Assembly: GCA_964508025.1 (NCBI GenBank)
Contig: CAZDSF010000011.1
Coordinates: forward strand, 1-64,000
Origin: JAAZNO01 sp964508025
GTDB lineage: Bacteria > Chloroflexota > Anaerolineae > B4-G1 > SLSP01
Reading direction: 5' to 3'
DNA: 64,000 bases
The notes under the pieces were generated by a model, which did not search any database, was not told where the DNA came from, and was given only the letters and a program-made list of their open reading frames with translations. Below, in pieces: positions 48,095 through 56,607 of this stretch (positions are counted from its first letter, which is position 1; each line of letters starts with the position of its first letter). The position numbers and the translations under genes are program-made.

Positions 48095-49987
48095 ATGTTA
48101 CAGCCGGGTCAAATGCTACAGAATCGTTACCGGGTGATCTCGCAGCTGGGGCAGGGCGGTATGGGCGCGGTTTTCCGCGCCTGGGATACGCGGTTGAACG
48201 TTGCTGTGGCGCTCAAGGAGATGCTCTCACAACCGGGAACCGATTCCGCGTTATTGGCCCGGCTGCGCGAACAATTCTATCAGGAAGCCACCGTTCTGGC
48301 GCGCCTCAGCCATCCCCATCTGGTGCGGGTGACGGATTTCTTTCTCGAAGGGCCTAACGCCTATCTGGTGATGGACTTCGTCCAGGGTGAGAGCCTGGAT
48401 GCCATCATCAAGCGGCAGGGCGCTTTGCCGGAGTCTCAAGTGCTGGTGTGGGCGGAGCAGCTGCTCGATGCGCTGGAATATTGCCACGAGCAGGGCATCA
48501 TTCACCGCGACATCAAACCGCAGAATGTCATCATCCGCCCCGATGGGCGCGCGATGCTGGTGGATTTCGGGTTGGTGAAGCTGTGGAATCCCCGCGATCC
48601 ACGCACGCAGACGGTGATGCGCGGCCTGGGCACGCCGGAATACGCGCCGCCGGAACAGTATGACGCGCAGACCGGGCACACGGATCCGCGCAGCGATCTC
48701 TACAGTCTGGGCGCGACGCTGTATCACGCGCTGACTGGACAGGCGCCGCCCACAGCGACGCAGCGGGTGGCGCGCCGCGCAGCGTTCCAGCCGCCGCGCT
48801 TGCTCAACCAACAGCTCTCTGCGACGCTGGATGCGGCGATTTTGCAGGCGATGGAGCTGGATGTGGATTTGCGCTTTCCTTCGGCGACGGCGATGGCACA
48901 GGCGTTGCGCCGTCGTGCGCCGGCTGCCTGGCCCGTTGCTGCGCCACCTCAAGCAGCGACGACGCCCTTCCCCGCGCCGCCGCCGCGCCCGCAGCCCCAG
49001 GGATTGCTCTCTTATCCGCCGCCACCTGCAGCATATTCGCCGTCGCCCGCCGCGTATCCGCCATCTTACGCACCGCCCTCGCCGGAGGCTGCGCCTGTCG
49101 CTGCTGCGCGGCGGAGGGTGGGGCTTTATGGTGCGCTAATCGCTATTATTCTTGTGCTCATTGTTGGACTGGGGCTGGTCTATGCCGGCACGGAGGGCGT
49201 TGGCCCGCTGGCGCAGTTTTTCATCACGCCGCCGCGCATCTCCCCAACGGTAGCAGTCACAGCGATTGCGGCGACGACAGCAACGCCCACGGTTCCCGCA
49301 ACCGCGCCTGTAATGGAGACTACTGTCGCTACGCCAACCCCAACGCCGGCTGCGCCCACCGCAACGTTGGCGCCCACGTGGACGCCCGCGCCCACGTCTA
49401 CGCCCAGACCCACGGATACCGCCACGCCAACTGCCGCGCCTACCGCAACGCCGCGCCCGGCAACACCGACCATGACTCCCGCGCCTGCCAGGCCCGGCGT
49501 AATTATTGACTTCGACCGCGACCTCGATTGGCGCCGCGGTGATGAGCCTTACGGTACGCTTACTCGCTCCGGCGAGCAGGCGCGCTCTGGTTCGAGCGGC
49601 AAATTGGTGTATGATTTCCCTGCCGTCGAGCGCAACTATGTAGTGTTCCGCGCCAATCCGGCTATCTCGATGGGGGGGCAACCTGCTGGTCTGAGCGCTT
49701 GGGTCTATGGGGATGGGGCAGGACATTTCCTGAATGCCTGGATCAAGGACAGCGCCGGAGAAACCCGTCAATACACGTTTGGGCGCGTCAATCATCAAGG
49801 CTGGCGGCAGATGACGGCGCGTTTCGACGAGGGCGCCGGGTGGCCGAACGGCCATATCGGTGGGCCGGATAACGGCAAGCTGGACTTCCCGGCGCAGTTC
49901 TATGCTTTTGTGTTTGATGGCGTCCCTGATGGCGCAGCCAGTCGCGGCGCGATCTATCTGGATGACGTCAGTGTGTTCTACGATTAA
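48095..49987 (+). CDS. Transmembrane Ser/Thr protein kinase with carbohydrate-binding-like external domain
   Basis: 630 residues. Kinase domain (about 10-270) has LGQGGMGAVFRA, K41, HRDIKPQN, DFGLVK and TPEYAPPEQY. A Pro/Ala/Tyr linker follows, then one membrane helix (about 345-366), a Thr/Pro linker (about 385-465) and an external beta-sandwich (about 470-630). That domain contains GVIIDFDRDLDW, LSAWVYGDGAGH, GWRQMTARF and ends GAIYLDDVSVFYD, a pattern typical of CBM/galactose-binding-like modules. It suggests sensing of a glycan or wall polymer. AGAAGAGG precedes the ATG. Confidence 0.92.
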   Translation: MLQPGQMLQNRYRVISQLGQGGMGAVFRAWDTRLNVAVALKEMLSQPGTDSALLARLREQFYQEATVLARLSHPHLVRVTDFFLEGPNAYLVMDFVQGESLDAIIKRQGALPESQVLVWAEQLLDALEYCHEQGIIHRDIKPQNVIIRPDGRAMLVDFGLVKLWNPRDPRTQTVMRGLGTPEYAPPEQYDAQTGHTDPRSDLYSLGATLYHALTGQAPPTATQRVARRAAFQPPRLLNQQLSATLDAAILQAMELDVDLRFPSATAMAQALRRRAPAAWPVAAPPQAATTPFPAPPPRPQPQGLLSYPPPPAAYSPSPAAYPPSYAPPSPEAAPVAAARRRVGLYGALIAIILVLIVGLGLVYAGTEGVGPLAQFFITPPRISPTVAVTAIAATTATPTVPATAPVMETTVATPTPTPAAPTATLAPTWTPAPTSTPRPTDTATPTAAPTATPRPATPTMTPAPARPGVIIDFDRDLDWRRGDEPYGTLTRSGEQARSGSSGKLVYDFPAVERNYVVFRANPAISMGGQPAGLSAWVYGDGAGHFLNAWIKDSAGETRQYTFGRVNHQGWRQMTARFDEGAGWPNGHIGGPDNGKLDFPAQFYAFVFDGVPDGAASRGAIYLDDVSVFYD

Positions 49988-50001
49988 CGCGGAGGTTCTT
50001 C

Positions 50002-51711
50002 ATGACACTCAACCCTGGACAGATGTTACAGAACCGCTATCGCATCGTTTCCCTGCTGGGTGAAGGGGGGATGGGGGCGGTGTATCGCGCCTGGGACACG
50101 CGCTTGAACGTGGCTGTGGCGCTCAAAGAGATGCGTCCGCAGCCGGGCCTCGATCCGGCAGCGCTTGCCGGGCTGCGCGACCAGTTCCGCCGCGAGGCGA
50201 CGATCCTCGCGCGCCTCAGCCATCCCAACCTGGTGCGGGTGACGGATTTCTTCGAGGAAGGCAGCAACGCCTATCTGGTGATGGACTTTGTGCTAGGGGA
50301 GAGCCTGGCCGAAAAGATCGCCCGCGAAGGCGCCCAGTCGGAGACGCAGGTCGTGGAATGGGGCAGGCAACTGCTGGATGCGCTGGCCTATTGTCACGAG
50401 GAGGGCATCCTGCACCGTGATATCAAACCACAAAATGTCATTATCCATGCTAACGGGAAGGCGGTGTTGGTGGATTTTGGCCTGGTGAAGTTGTGGAATC
50501 CCAACGATCCGCGCACGCAGACGATCATGCGCGGGATGGGCACGCCAGAATACGCGCCGCCGGAGCAGTACGATACCCACGTCAGTCACACCGATCCACG
50601 CAGTGATCTCTATAGCCTGGGCGCGACGCTGTATCACGCGCTCACCGGGCAGGCGCCGCCCACCGCGACGCAGCGGATGGCGATGCCCGGCGCGTTCAGG
50701 ACGCCGCGCGTTTTGAATGATCGGATCTCGCCGGGCATGGAAGCGGTCATCACCCGCGCGTTGGAGCTGCAACTGGATCGGCGCTTCCCGAATGCCGCTG
50801 CCATGCTTGATGCGTTGCGCAGCCAGCGGGCGGCGCCTGTCTTTCAACCGGCTTCTTCGGCGGAGACCAGGGCGGCGTTTCTCGAAGCGCCGCCGCCCCC
50901 GCCTGCCGGTTCTTTGCCGCCGATGTCGGCTTCGCCTTCATATCCGCCGGCGCCTAAACCCAAGAAGCGGATTTCCGGCTGGGTATGGGGCATTGGCGGG
51001 TTGGGAGCTTTGATTTTGCTGGGCAGCGTGATTTGCGGAGGATTGTTGCTGCTTGGTCGCCTTTCTGCGCAACCTACGGCTGTGCCTCCCGCGCCGACGC
51101 GGGCAGCGGCGACGCCTTTGCCGGAACTCCAGACGCCGACGCCGCGCGCTATGCCGACGCAAACTGCGGCGCAACCACAATCGCCGACGCCCGTCCCTTC
51201 AGCCGGCGGGTTCCGGATCACGGTGGAGAATCGCAGCGCTTACGACGTCTGCTACGTGCAGATCTCGCTTTCGGATAGCACCTCTTGGGGCGAGGATTGG
51301 CTTGCCGGCGATGAGCTCATCTATGCCAATGCCTCGCGGGTCTTCGACGTGCCGGCAGGCATCTATGATGTGAAAATCAGCGATTGCGACGATGTGGTAT
51401 TGGCGACTGCCTGGGAGGTGAGCAACAACTATACGCTCACAATCGGCGGCGCGGGGCTGATCTCGCTGCTGGTGACCAATGAGTCCAGTGAAGAGATCTG
51501 CTACGTCTACATCTCTCCTTCCACTGCTGATTCGTGGGGCGAGGATTGGCTTGGCGCTGCTGAATCTATTGCGCCAGGCGGCGGCGAGCGGGTGTTCTTT
51601 TTCCGTCCAGGAACTTACGATCTGCTGACAAAGGACTGTGATGGCGAAGATCTGGTATCGGAATTCGAGATTGATTTCCAGTCAGATCTCGTGTGGACAA
51701 TCACTGATTGA
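50002..51711 (+). CDS. Transmembrane Ser/Thr protein kinase with duplicated SWGEDW external domain
   Basis: 569 residues. Kinase domain (about 10-270) has LGEGGMGAVYRA, K42, HRDIKPQN, DFGLVK and TPEYAPPEQY. One membrane helix is at about 328-350 and a short Thr/Pro linker follows. Outside are two tandem copies of an about 80-residue domain (about 408-487 and 490-569). Each has a CYVxIS start, SWGEDWL, and a DC before the end (ISDCDD, TKDCDG), so one disulfide per repeat is plausible. I recognise no named family for it. It starts 14 bases after the preceding kinase gene. Confidence 0.92.
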   Translation: MTLNPGQMLQNRYRIVSLLGEGGMGAVYRAWDTRLNVAVALKEMRPQPGLDPAALAGLRDQFRREATILARLSHPNLVRVTDFFEEGSNAYLVMDFVLGESLAEKIAREGAQSETQVVEWGRQLLDALAYCHEEGILHRDIKPQNVIIHANGKAVLVDFGLVKLWNPNDPRTQTIMRGMGTPEYAPPEQYDTHVSHTDPRSDLYSLGATLYHALTGQAPPTATQRMAMPGAFRTPRVLNDRISPGMEAVITRALELQLDRRFPNAAAMLDALRSQRAAPVFQPASSAETRAAFLEAPPPPPAGSLPPMSASPSYPPAPKPKKRISGWVWGIGGLGALILLGSVICGGLLLLGRLSAQPTAVPPAPTRAAATPLPELQTPTPRAMPTQTAAQPQSPTPVPSAGGFRITVENRSAYDVCYVQISLSDSTSWGEDWLAGDELIYANASRVFDVPAGIYDVKISDCDDVVLATAWEVSNNYTLTIGGAGLISLLVTNESSEEICYVYISPSTADSWGEDWLGAAESIAPGGGERVFFFRPGTYDLLTKDCDGEDLVSEFEIDFQSDLVWTITD

Positions 51712-51873
51712 TTTAAGAACGCAGATTTTGCAGATTCTATGGATTCCGCAGATTCCGCAGATTTTTTTGCTGATGGTTTTCTGACGTTTAATCTGCGTTG
51801 TATACGCGGAGCTGGCAGGTGAGGGCGGGGATTTTCATCCTTCCGCCTTCAGCCTTCCAGAAAGGAGGCTTCC
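51712..51873 (+). repeat. Intergenic CAGATT repeats and pyrimidine-word leader
   Basis: GCAGATT is repeated (about 51721-51767, including GATTCCGCAGATTCCGCAGA), followed near the gene by TCCTTCCGCCTTCAGCCTTC (51838-51857), which matches 28151-28170. No gene is seen here. Confidence 0.6.
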
Positions 51874-52761
51874 ATGCAGTGCCCTCAGTGTGGCTTTGCG
51901 AACCGCGACGATGCGCGATTCTGTAAACGTTGTGGACGCGGGCTGCAGCTGGCTGCGCCGCCGGAGCAGATGTGCGCTGCCTGTGGCGCGGCGCTGAAGC
52001 CGGGTGTGCGTTTCTGCGCGCGTTGTGGGCAGCCGACGGCGGGGCAGCCTGTGGCGCCGTCAGTAGCCCGTCCAGAGGCGGCGCCGCCTCGCGCCGTCTC
52101 GCCTGAGCCGCCTCTACCGCCGTTCCGCCCGGAGGTCGCGCCGCCAGTCTACCATGAAGCGGCGCCGCCTCGCGCTGTGTCGCCTGAGCCATTCGTCGCA
52201 GCTGAGGGCCCCTCGACGCAGCGCGCCGGGCGGGATGGCATCATGCGCTGGCTGTGGGTTGTGATTGCGGCGGGAATGGCTTTCTCGCTGGCGTGCTGCG
52301 TGCTCTCTGGGTTGGCGCTGCTGCCCGCGCTGAGCGAGACGCCGCCCGAAACCTCCGCTGGCGATCCGGCGGGCCATGACATCACCATCATGGTGAAGGA
52401 GAGTTATCTTAACAAGAATCTTACGGCGCTCCTACCAGAAAATGGCCTGCGCGGCGCGACTCTGGATGTTCAACCTGGAAATCGCTTGGTAACTACCGCC
52501 AATTTCCAGCTCGTTTTCTCACTGGAAGTCGAGATTATCGCGCGTATCGGTGTGGTTGCGGGAGAAATTGAGATCGCGGTGGAAGATGTCAAAACCGGCA
52601 ACTTGAGCATCCTGGAGCTGTTGGGGATGGATAATGTCACCCTGGGCAAGAATTTCACACAGGCGTTGCGTGAGCAATTGGAAAACGAACTTGGCGAAGG
52701 CTCGCAGCTCCTCGATATCACCACGGATGAGGAGCACATCATTCTCAAGGCGCGGCTGTGA
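51874..52761 (+). CDS. Double zinc-ribbon, single-pass protein with external LmeA-like domain
   Basis: 295 residues. Two ribbons (CPQCG...CKRCG, 3-20; CAACG...CARCG, about 31-48), a Pro/Ala linker with two PPRAVSPEP copies, and one membrane helix (about 128-152). An external domain (about 165-295) starts DITIMVKESYLNK and is alpha/beta, with regular strands like those of lipid-binding LmeA or YpmS proteins; this likeness is only suggestive. The next gene encodes a related external domain. AAAGGAGG precedes the ATG. Confidence 0.8.
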   Translation: MQCPQCGFANRDDARFCKRCGRGLQLAAPPEQMCAACGAALKPGVRFCARCGQPTAGQPVAPSVARPEAAPPRAVSPEPPLPPFRPEVAPPVYHEAAPPRAVSPEPFVAAEGPSTQRAGRDGIMRWLWVVIAAGMAFSLACCVLSGLALLPALSETPPETSAGDPAGHDITIMVKESYLNKNLTALLPENGLRGATLDVQPGNRLVTTANFQLVFSLEVEIIARIGVVAGEIEIAVEDVKTGNLSILELLGMDNVTLGKNFTQALREQLENELGEGSQLLDITTDEEHIILKARL

Positions 52762-52815
52762 GCGCCGTACCCATTGCCCTGTCTCTCATTGCTTCCCTGC
52801 TCTCAAGGAGTGGTT

Positions 52816-53340
52816 ATGATGAAATCGAATCTGGTCTTACTGTTAGTGGGCGGGTTGCTGGTGGGGTTGCTCGCAGGCGTTTTGGGAGGGTAGCTCCTGC
52901 TGAATCTCCTGGAAGCGACGGAAACGGCAGAGCCTTTGCCGGCGTTGCCGCCCTATGATATCGAGATTATCGTCGAAGAAACCTACATCAACCGCATGAT
53001 GTTGGAAGGGAGCAGTGCGTTGGTGGGCGGCAATGTGGATTTGCAGTCCGGCGGCGCGGCGACCTTTGCGGTGCAACTGGCAGCAGGACCTTTCAAGCCT
53101 GTGGTGCGCGGAGATGCGGCCTTCCGTATGGGAGGCGCCGGGCGATTGACTGTGCAGCTGCTCCGCGTCAAGATGGGGCGGCTTTCGTTGCTACGCCTGA
53201 TTCCACGCCGCGCGGTTGCCAGCATAGATGATCTGGTGAATGACGCGCTGGTCGAGCGGGTCGGCTCCAAAGGGCTGGAAGTGGTGGCAGTCAGCAGCGA
53301 TGAAAGTACCTTGCGGCTCTATCTAGCACAGCGCGAGTGA
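52816..53340 (+). pseudogene. Signal-anchored paralogue of the preceding external domain, interrupted by an in-frame TAG
   Basis: Starting at the ATG 52816 (AAGGAG upstream), the frame encodes an ideal signal or anchor helix, SNLVLLLVGGLLVGLLAGVL, then hits TAG at 52891-52893. It continues in the same frame without another stop to 53340 as LLLNLLEATETAEPLPALPP followed by DIEIIVEETYINRM. The part after the stop aligns with the external domain of the gene at 51874 (DITIMVKESYLNK). Either a nonsense mutation, a sequencing error or readthrough must explain it. A TTG at 52936 could restart translation but would lose the anchor. Confidence 0.65.
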
Positions 53341-53356
53341 CGATAAGGAGGGGGCG

Positions 53357-54260
53357 ATGCAGTGTGTGAATTGCGGCGCTGAGAATCGTGCTGATGTGCG
53401 CTTTTGCCGGAAGTGTGGGCAGCCGCTCGTTAGCGCACCCGCTGCTGGGAGCGCAGTCTCAGGAATGATCTGTCCCTCATGCGGCGCGACGGTGAAAATC
53501 GGCGGACATTTCTGCCCACGTTGCGGCGGCGTGCTGGGAGACGCGCGCTTGGGCGCCGGCGCCCCGGCGGAGAGTGCCGCGCCGCGCGACCTGCCGCCTC
53601 CGTCAGAATCCCCCATGTTGCCGCAGGATTTCGGTCTGGAACCGCCTCGTTCGCGTCTGGCAAATATGCCGCGCTCGCTTTGGATCGTGTTGGCGGGATT
53701 GCTGCTGGTCGCATGTGTCATCCTCAGTATTGCCACGCTCGTCGCCTGGTTGCGCCAGGGCGGGCGGGTGCTGCCCTTCGGCGGTGCGGCCTCGCCCACG
53801 ACAACGCTTACGCCAATGGCGGTTTTCCACACGCCAACGTCTACCGTAACGCCATTGCCGCCAACGCCGACGTTGACTTCGACGGTGGCCCTCACCGAGA
53901 CGCAACCATTGACCGCGACGGTGGGAATTGTGGATGCGGAAGTGGTGCTGGATGTTTCCACAAAATTGTTGCGAATTGGAGAACCGATCGTCTTCACCAT
54001 TACATTGACCAATACCGGCGAGATTCCGCTGGCCCGGCTGCGCTACACCTTGGATGGCGAGTGGGATAAGANNNNNNNNNNTGGTGGAAGAGCCTGCAAC
54101 CCTGTTGCCTGGCGAGCGGCAGGTTGTGGTTTTATCCCTCGCTGGGCGGCGGAGCGGAGCAGCGTTGGTATGGGCTGGCGTCACATTCGAGGCGCAGTTG
54201 GATCCACCACGCCTGGATCGGCGGATTTCTGAAAAGATTGTGATTGGCGTTGCGCCCTGA
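53357..54260 (+). CDS. Double zinc-ribbon, single-pass protein with external DUF11/CARDB-like domain (broken by a 10-N gap)
   Basis: About 300 residues. Two ribbons (CVNCG...CRKCG, 3-20; CPSCG...CPRCG, about 37-54), a linker, one membrane helix (about 112-137), a Thr/Pro linker and an external Ig-like domain with VSTKLLRIGEPIVFTITLTN and NTGEIPL. After the gap, frame +1 relative to the first part continues the domain (EEPATLLPGERQVVVLSL) to a stop at 54260. The frame change shows that the 10 N are not the true length. AGGAGGGGG precedes the ATG. Confidence 0.78.
54072..54081. other. Assembly gap, 10 N
   Basis: A short undetermined run inside the coding region of the gene at 53357. Coding continues in a different frame after it, so the real length differs from 10 by a number not divisible by three. 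Confidence 0.98.
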
Positions 54261-54287
54261 TAAGTCCGGCGTAGGAGTAATTGTGTG

Positions 54288-56588
54288 ATGAACCGTAAAG
54301 GGCTGCTTATCTTGCTCCTGAGCGGCGGGCTGCTGTTGCTCAGCGCCGCGGCGGTGTTGCTGCTGCTCAATGTCTCGCGCTCCAGTAGGGACGCTTCCAT
54401 TCCCGATCTGAGCAATCTCGCGCCTCCGCCTTCGCTGGCCGAACTGGCCGAAGCTTACCCTGAGATCGCGCCGCTGCTTCAGGATACCCAACTGGATGCT
54501 GTGTACAAGGAATTTCTGATCGCGTATCAGGAGGGTGGGCGCGAGGCGGCGGCGACGTTGGCGCAGAAGCGCGGTTTGCTCACGCCGGATGGTTTGCATC
54601 TGCGGGTGACATTGGTGCTCGATACGGAGGATCACACGGCCCTCGTGGCCCAGCTCCGCGAGGCGGACATCGAGGTCGTGAGCGCCTATCGGGATCGGGT
54701 GAATGTCGCTGTGCCAGTGACGCTCATCGAGGCGCAATTCCTGGGGCAAGAACACGCTGCCATCTTTCAACAGCTCACCGAGCTGGAGCATGTGATTGCG
54801 ATCCGGCTGCCCGAAGTGCGCAAACCGCAATCGCTGCATCCGAGCGGGCGCATTCTCGGTGAGGGGGTGGCGCTCATCGGCGCGGAGACGTGGCACGCTG
54901 CGGGATACCTCGGCGCGGGATTGCGTATCGGGGTGCTCGATTTGGGCTTTGCCGGCTATGAGGCGCTGCTCGGCGTGGACTTGCCGCTTACCGTCACGAT
55001 GAAAACTTTCGGGTGGTATGAGGCCGTGGAGGTTCACGGCGCGGCTTGTGCGGAAATTGTCCATGAGGTCGCTCCAGAGGCGACCCTCTTTTTCGCCTGG
55101 TACGATGGCACCGATGCGGCTCTCGGTGAGGCGGTGGAGTGGCTGCGTGAGCAGCGCGTCAACATCATCACCCATTCGGTCGGCGCGGTGGTCAGCCCCA
55201 GGGATGGGACCGGGTGGGGGACGCATTTGGTCGCGGAAACCGCCGCCGAGGGCATCCTCTGGGTGAACTCTGCCGGCAACGAGGCCCTCTCGCATCACCG
55301 GGCCGCGTTCACCGATGCCGATGGCAACAGCTATCACGACTTCGCTTCTGGCGAGGAGGCGCTCGCCATCTACAGCCTGGAAGAGGTGGAAGTTTACCTC
55401 GTCTGGGAAGACGATTGGCGGCGGCCAGTGCAGGATTTGGAGCTGTTGGTGCTCGATCAGGCGGGGAATGTGCTGGCGAGCTCGATGGATACGCAGGATG
55501 GGACGCTGGGTCAGCGCCCGGCGGAGACGGTGTGGGTGCGCACGCGCGGGGATACGGTGTACGCCGTTGTGCAAGCGTATGCCATCCGCCAGCCGGTAAC
55601 TTTTGACATTTTTGTGCATGGGCCGGGCGCCGAAGTGGCGCGTCCTTCGGCGCAGTACAGCGTGAGTTCGCCTGGCGATGCGCCCGACGCGCTCACGGTG
55701 GGGGCGACTAACTGGTGGGATGATGCGTTGGCGGCGTACAGCTCGCGGGGCCCGACCACCGATGGCCGCTTGAAACCCGACATCACTGCGCCCGCGGGCG
55801 TTTCTGGGTTTACGTATGGGACCTCGGCTTTCGATGGAACCTCGGCTTCCACGCCGCATGTTGCCGGCGCTGCTGCTCTGGTGTGGAGCGCCTACCCGCA
55901 ATTTAGCCGCCAACAGGTGAAGGATTTTCTGCTCGCCAATGTGATAGACTACGGCCCTCCAGGCCCCGACACGGGCTTTGGGCACGGGCGGCTGCAGCTG
56001 CCTGCGGCGCCGCAGTCCGCCATCGTGCCGCCGACGCCAACCGCGCCTGCCGCTGCGCCGCCGCCCGCGACGGAATCGCCCATGCAGCGACCTTCCGCGA
56101 CGGCGGCGCCTTTCGCCACCCTTGAGGCGCCATCCGCGACGCGCCCCACCGGGTGGGGGTTCCTGGGCTGGATCGTGGGCGGGATGGGATGCAGCGGCGC
56201 GGGATTATTGTTGATTGCGGTGGTTATCGTGGCGCGCGGTCGGCGTTCTACGCCCTCGCCGCGCCCCGCGTCGGTTGCGCCTCCGCCACGCCCGCTTGCC
56301 CCGCCGCGCCCTGCTCCGACGCCGTCTTCTCCCGCGTCGTCACTGCCGCCCACAGAGCGCTCTCTTTCGGGGGCGCGCCATCCCGCAGCGGCGCAGGCGC
56401 CAGGTTCAGAGCCGGATGCTGTTGTGCGCTGTGCGGTGTGCGGTGCGCGGGCGCGCGTAGGGGCGCGTTTTTGCGCTGCGTGTGGCTCGCCTTTGGATTT
56501 CAAGGCGCCGGCGCGTTTTTGCCGGCAGTGTGGAGCGGAGTTGCGCGCCAATAGCCGCTTCTGCGCGCGTTGTGGGACACAGGTGTGA
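54288..56588 (+). CDS. Membrane subtilisin-like serine protease (S8) with cytoplasmic zinc ribbons
   Basis: 766 residues. Signal-anchor (about 5-28), a pro-region-like domain (about 40-175) that also exists alone at 37265, then the peptidase S8 fold outside the cell. The catalytic triad is visible: D218 (IGVLDLGF), H250 (VHGAACAEI), S519 (FDGTSASTPHVAGAAAL), with oxyanion N331 (NSAGN). An insert (about 340-430) resembles a P-domain-like beta region. A Pro/Thr linker follows, then a membrane helix (about 622-650). A cytoplasmic tail ends in two zinc ribbons (CAVCG...CAACG, CRQCG...CARCG; about 711-763). A GTG precedes the chosen ATG. Confidence 0.92.
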   Translation: MNRKGLLILLLSGGLLLLSAAAVLLLLNVSRSSRDASIPDLSNLAPPPSLAELAEAYPEIAPLLQDTQLDAVYKEFLIAYQEGGREAAATLAQKRGLLTPDGLHLRVTLVLDTEDHTALVAQLREADIEVVSAYRDRVNVAVPVTLIEAQFLGQEHAAIFQQLTELEHVIAIRLPEVRKPQSLHPSGRILGEGVALIGAETWHAAGYLGAGLRIGVLDLGFAGYEALLGVDLPLTVTMKTFGWYEAVEVHGAACAEIVHEVAPEATLFFAWYDGTDAALGEAVEWLREQRVNIITHSVGAVVSPRDGTGWGTHLVAETAAEGILWVNSAGNEALSHHRAAFTDADGNSYHDFASGEEALAIYSLEEVEVYLVWEDDWRRPVQDLELLVLDQAGNVLASSMDTQDGTLGQRPAETVWVRTRGDTVYAVVQAYAIRQPVTFDIFVHGPGAEVARPSAQYSVSSPGDAPDALTVGATNWWDDALAAYSSRGPTTDGRLKPDITAPAGVSGFTYGTSAFDGTSASTPHVAGAAALVWSAYPQFSRQQVKDFLLANVIDYGPPGPDTGFGHGRLQLPAAPQSAIVPPTPTAPAAAPPPATESPMQRPSATAAPFATLEAPSATRPTGWGFLGWIVGGMGCSGAGLLLIAVVIVARGRRSTPSPRPASVAPPPRPLAPPRPAPTPSSPASSLPPTERSLSGARHPAAAQAPGSEPDAVVRCAVCGARARVGARFCAACGSPLDFKAPARFCRQCGAELRANSRFCARCGTQV

Positions 56589-56607
56589 GGCGGATTGCGG
56601 CTGTCGT

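Noticed and set aside
20665..56588. Type VI secretion system cluster
   Set aside because: Kinase, PP2C and FHA genes are typical accessories, but no sheath, baseplate, tube or ClpV genes are present.
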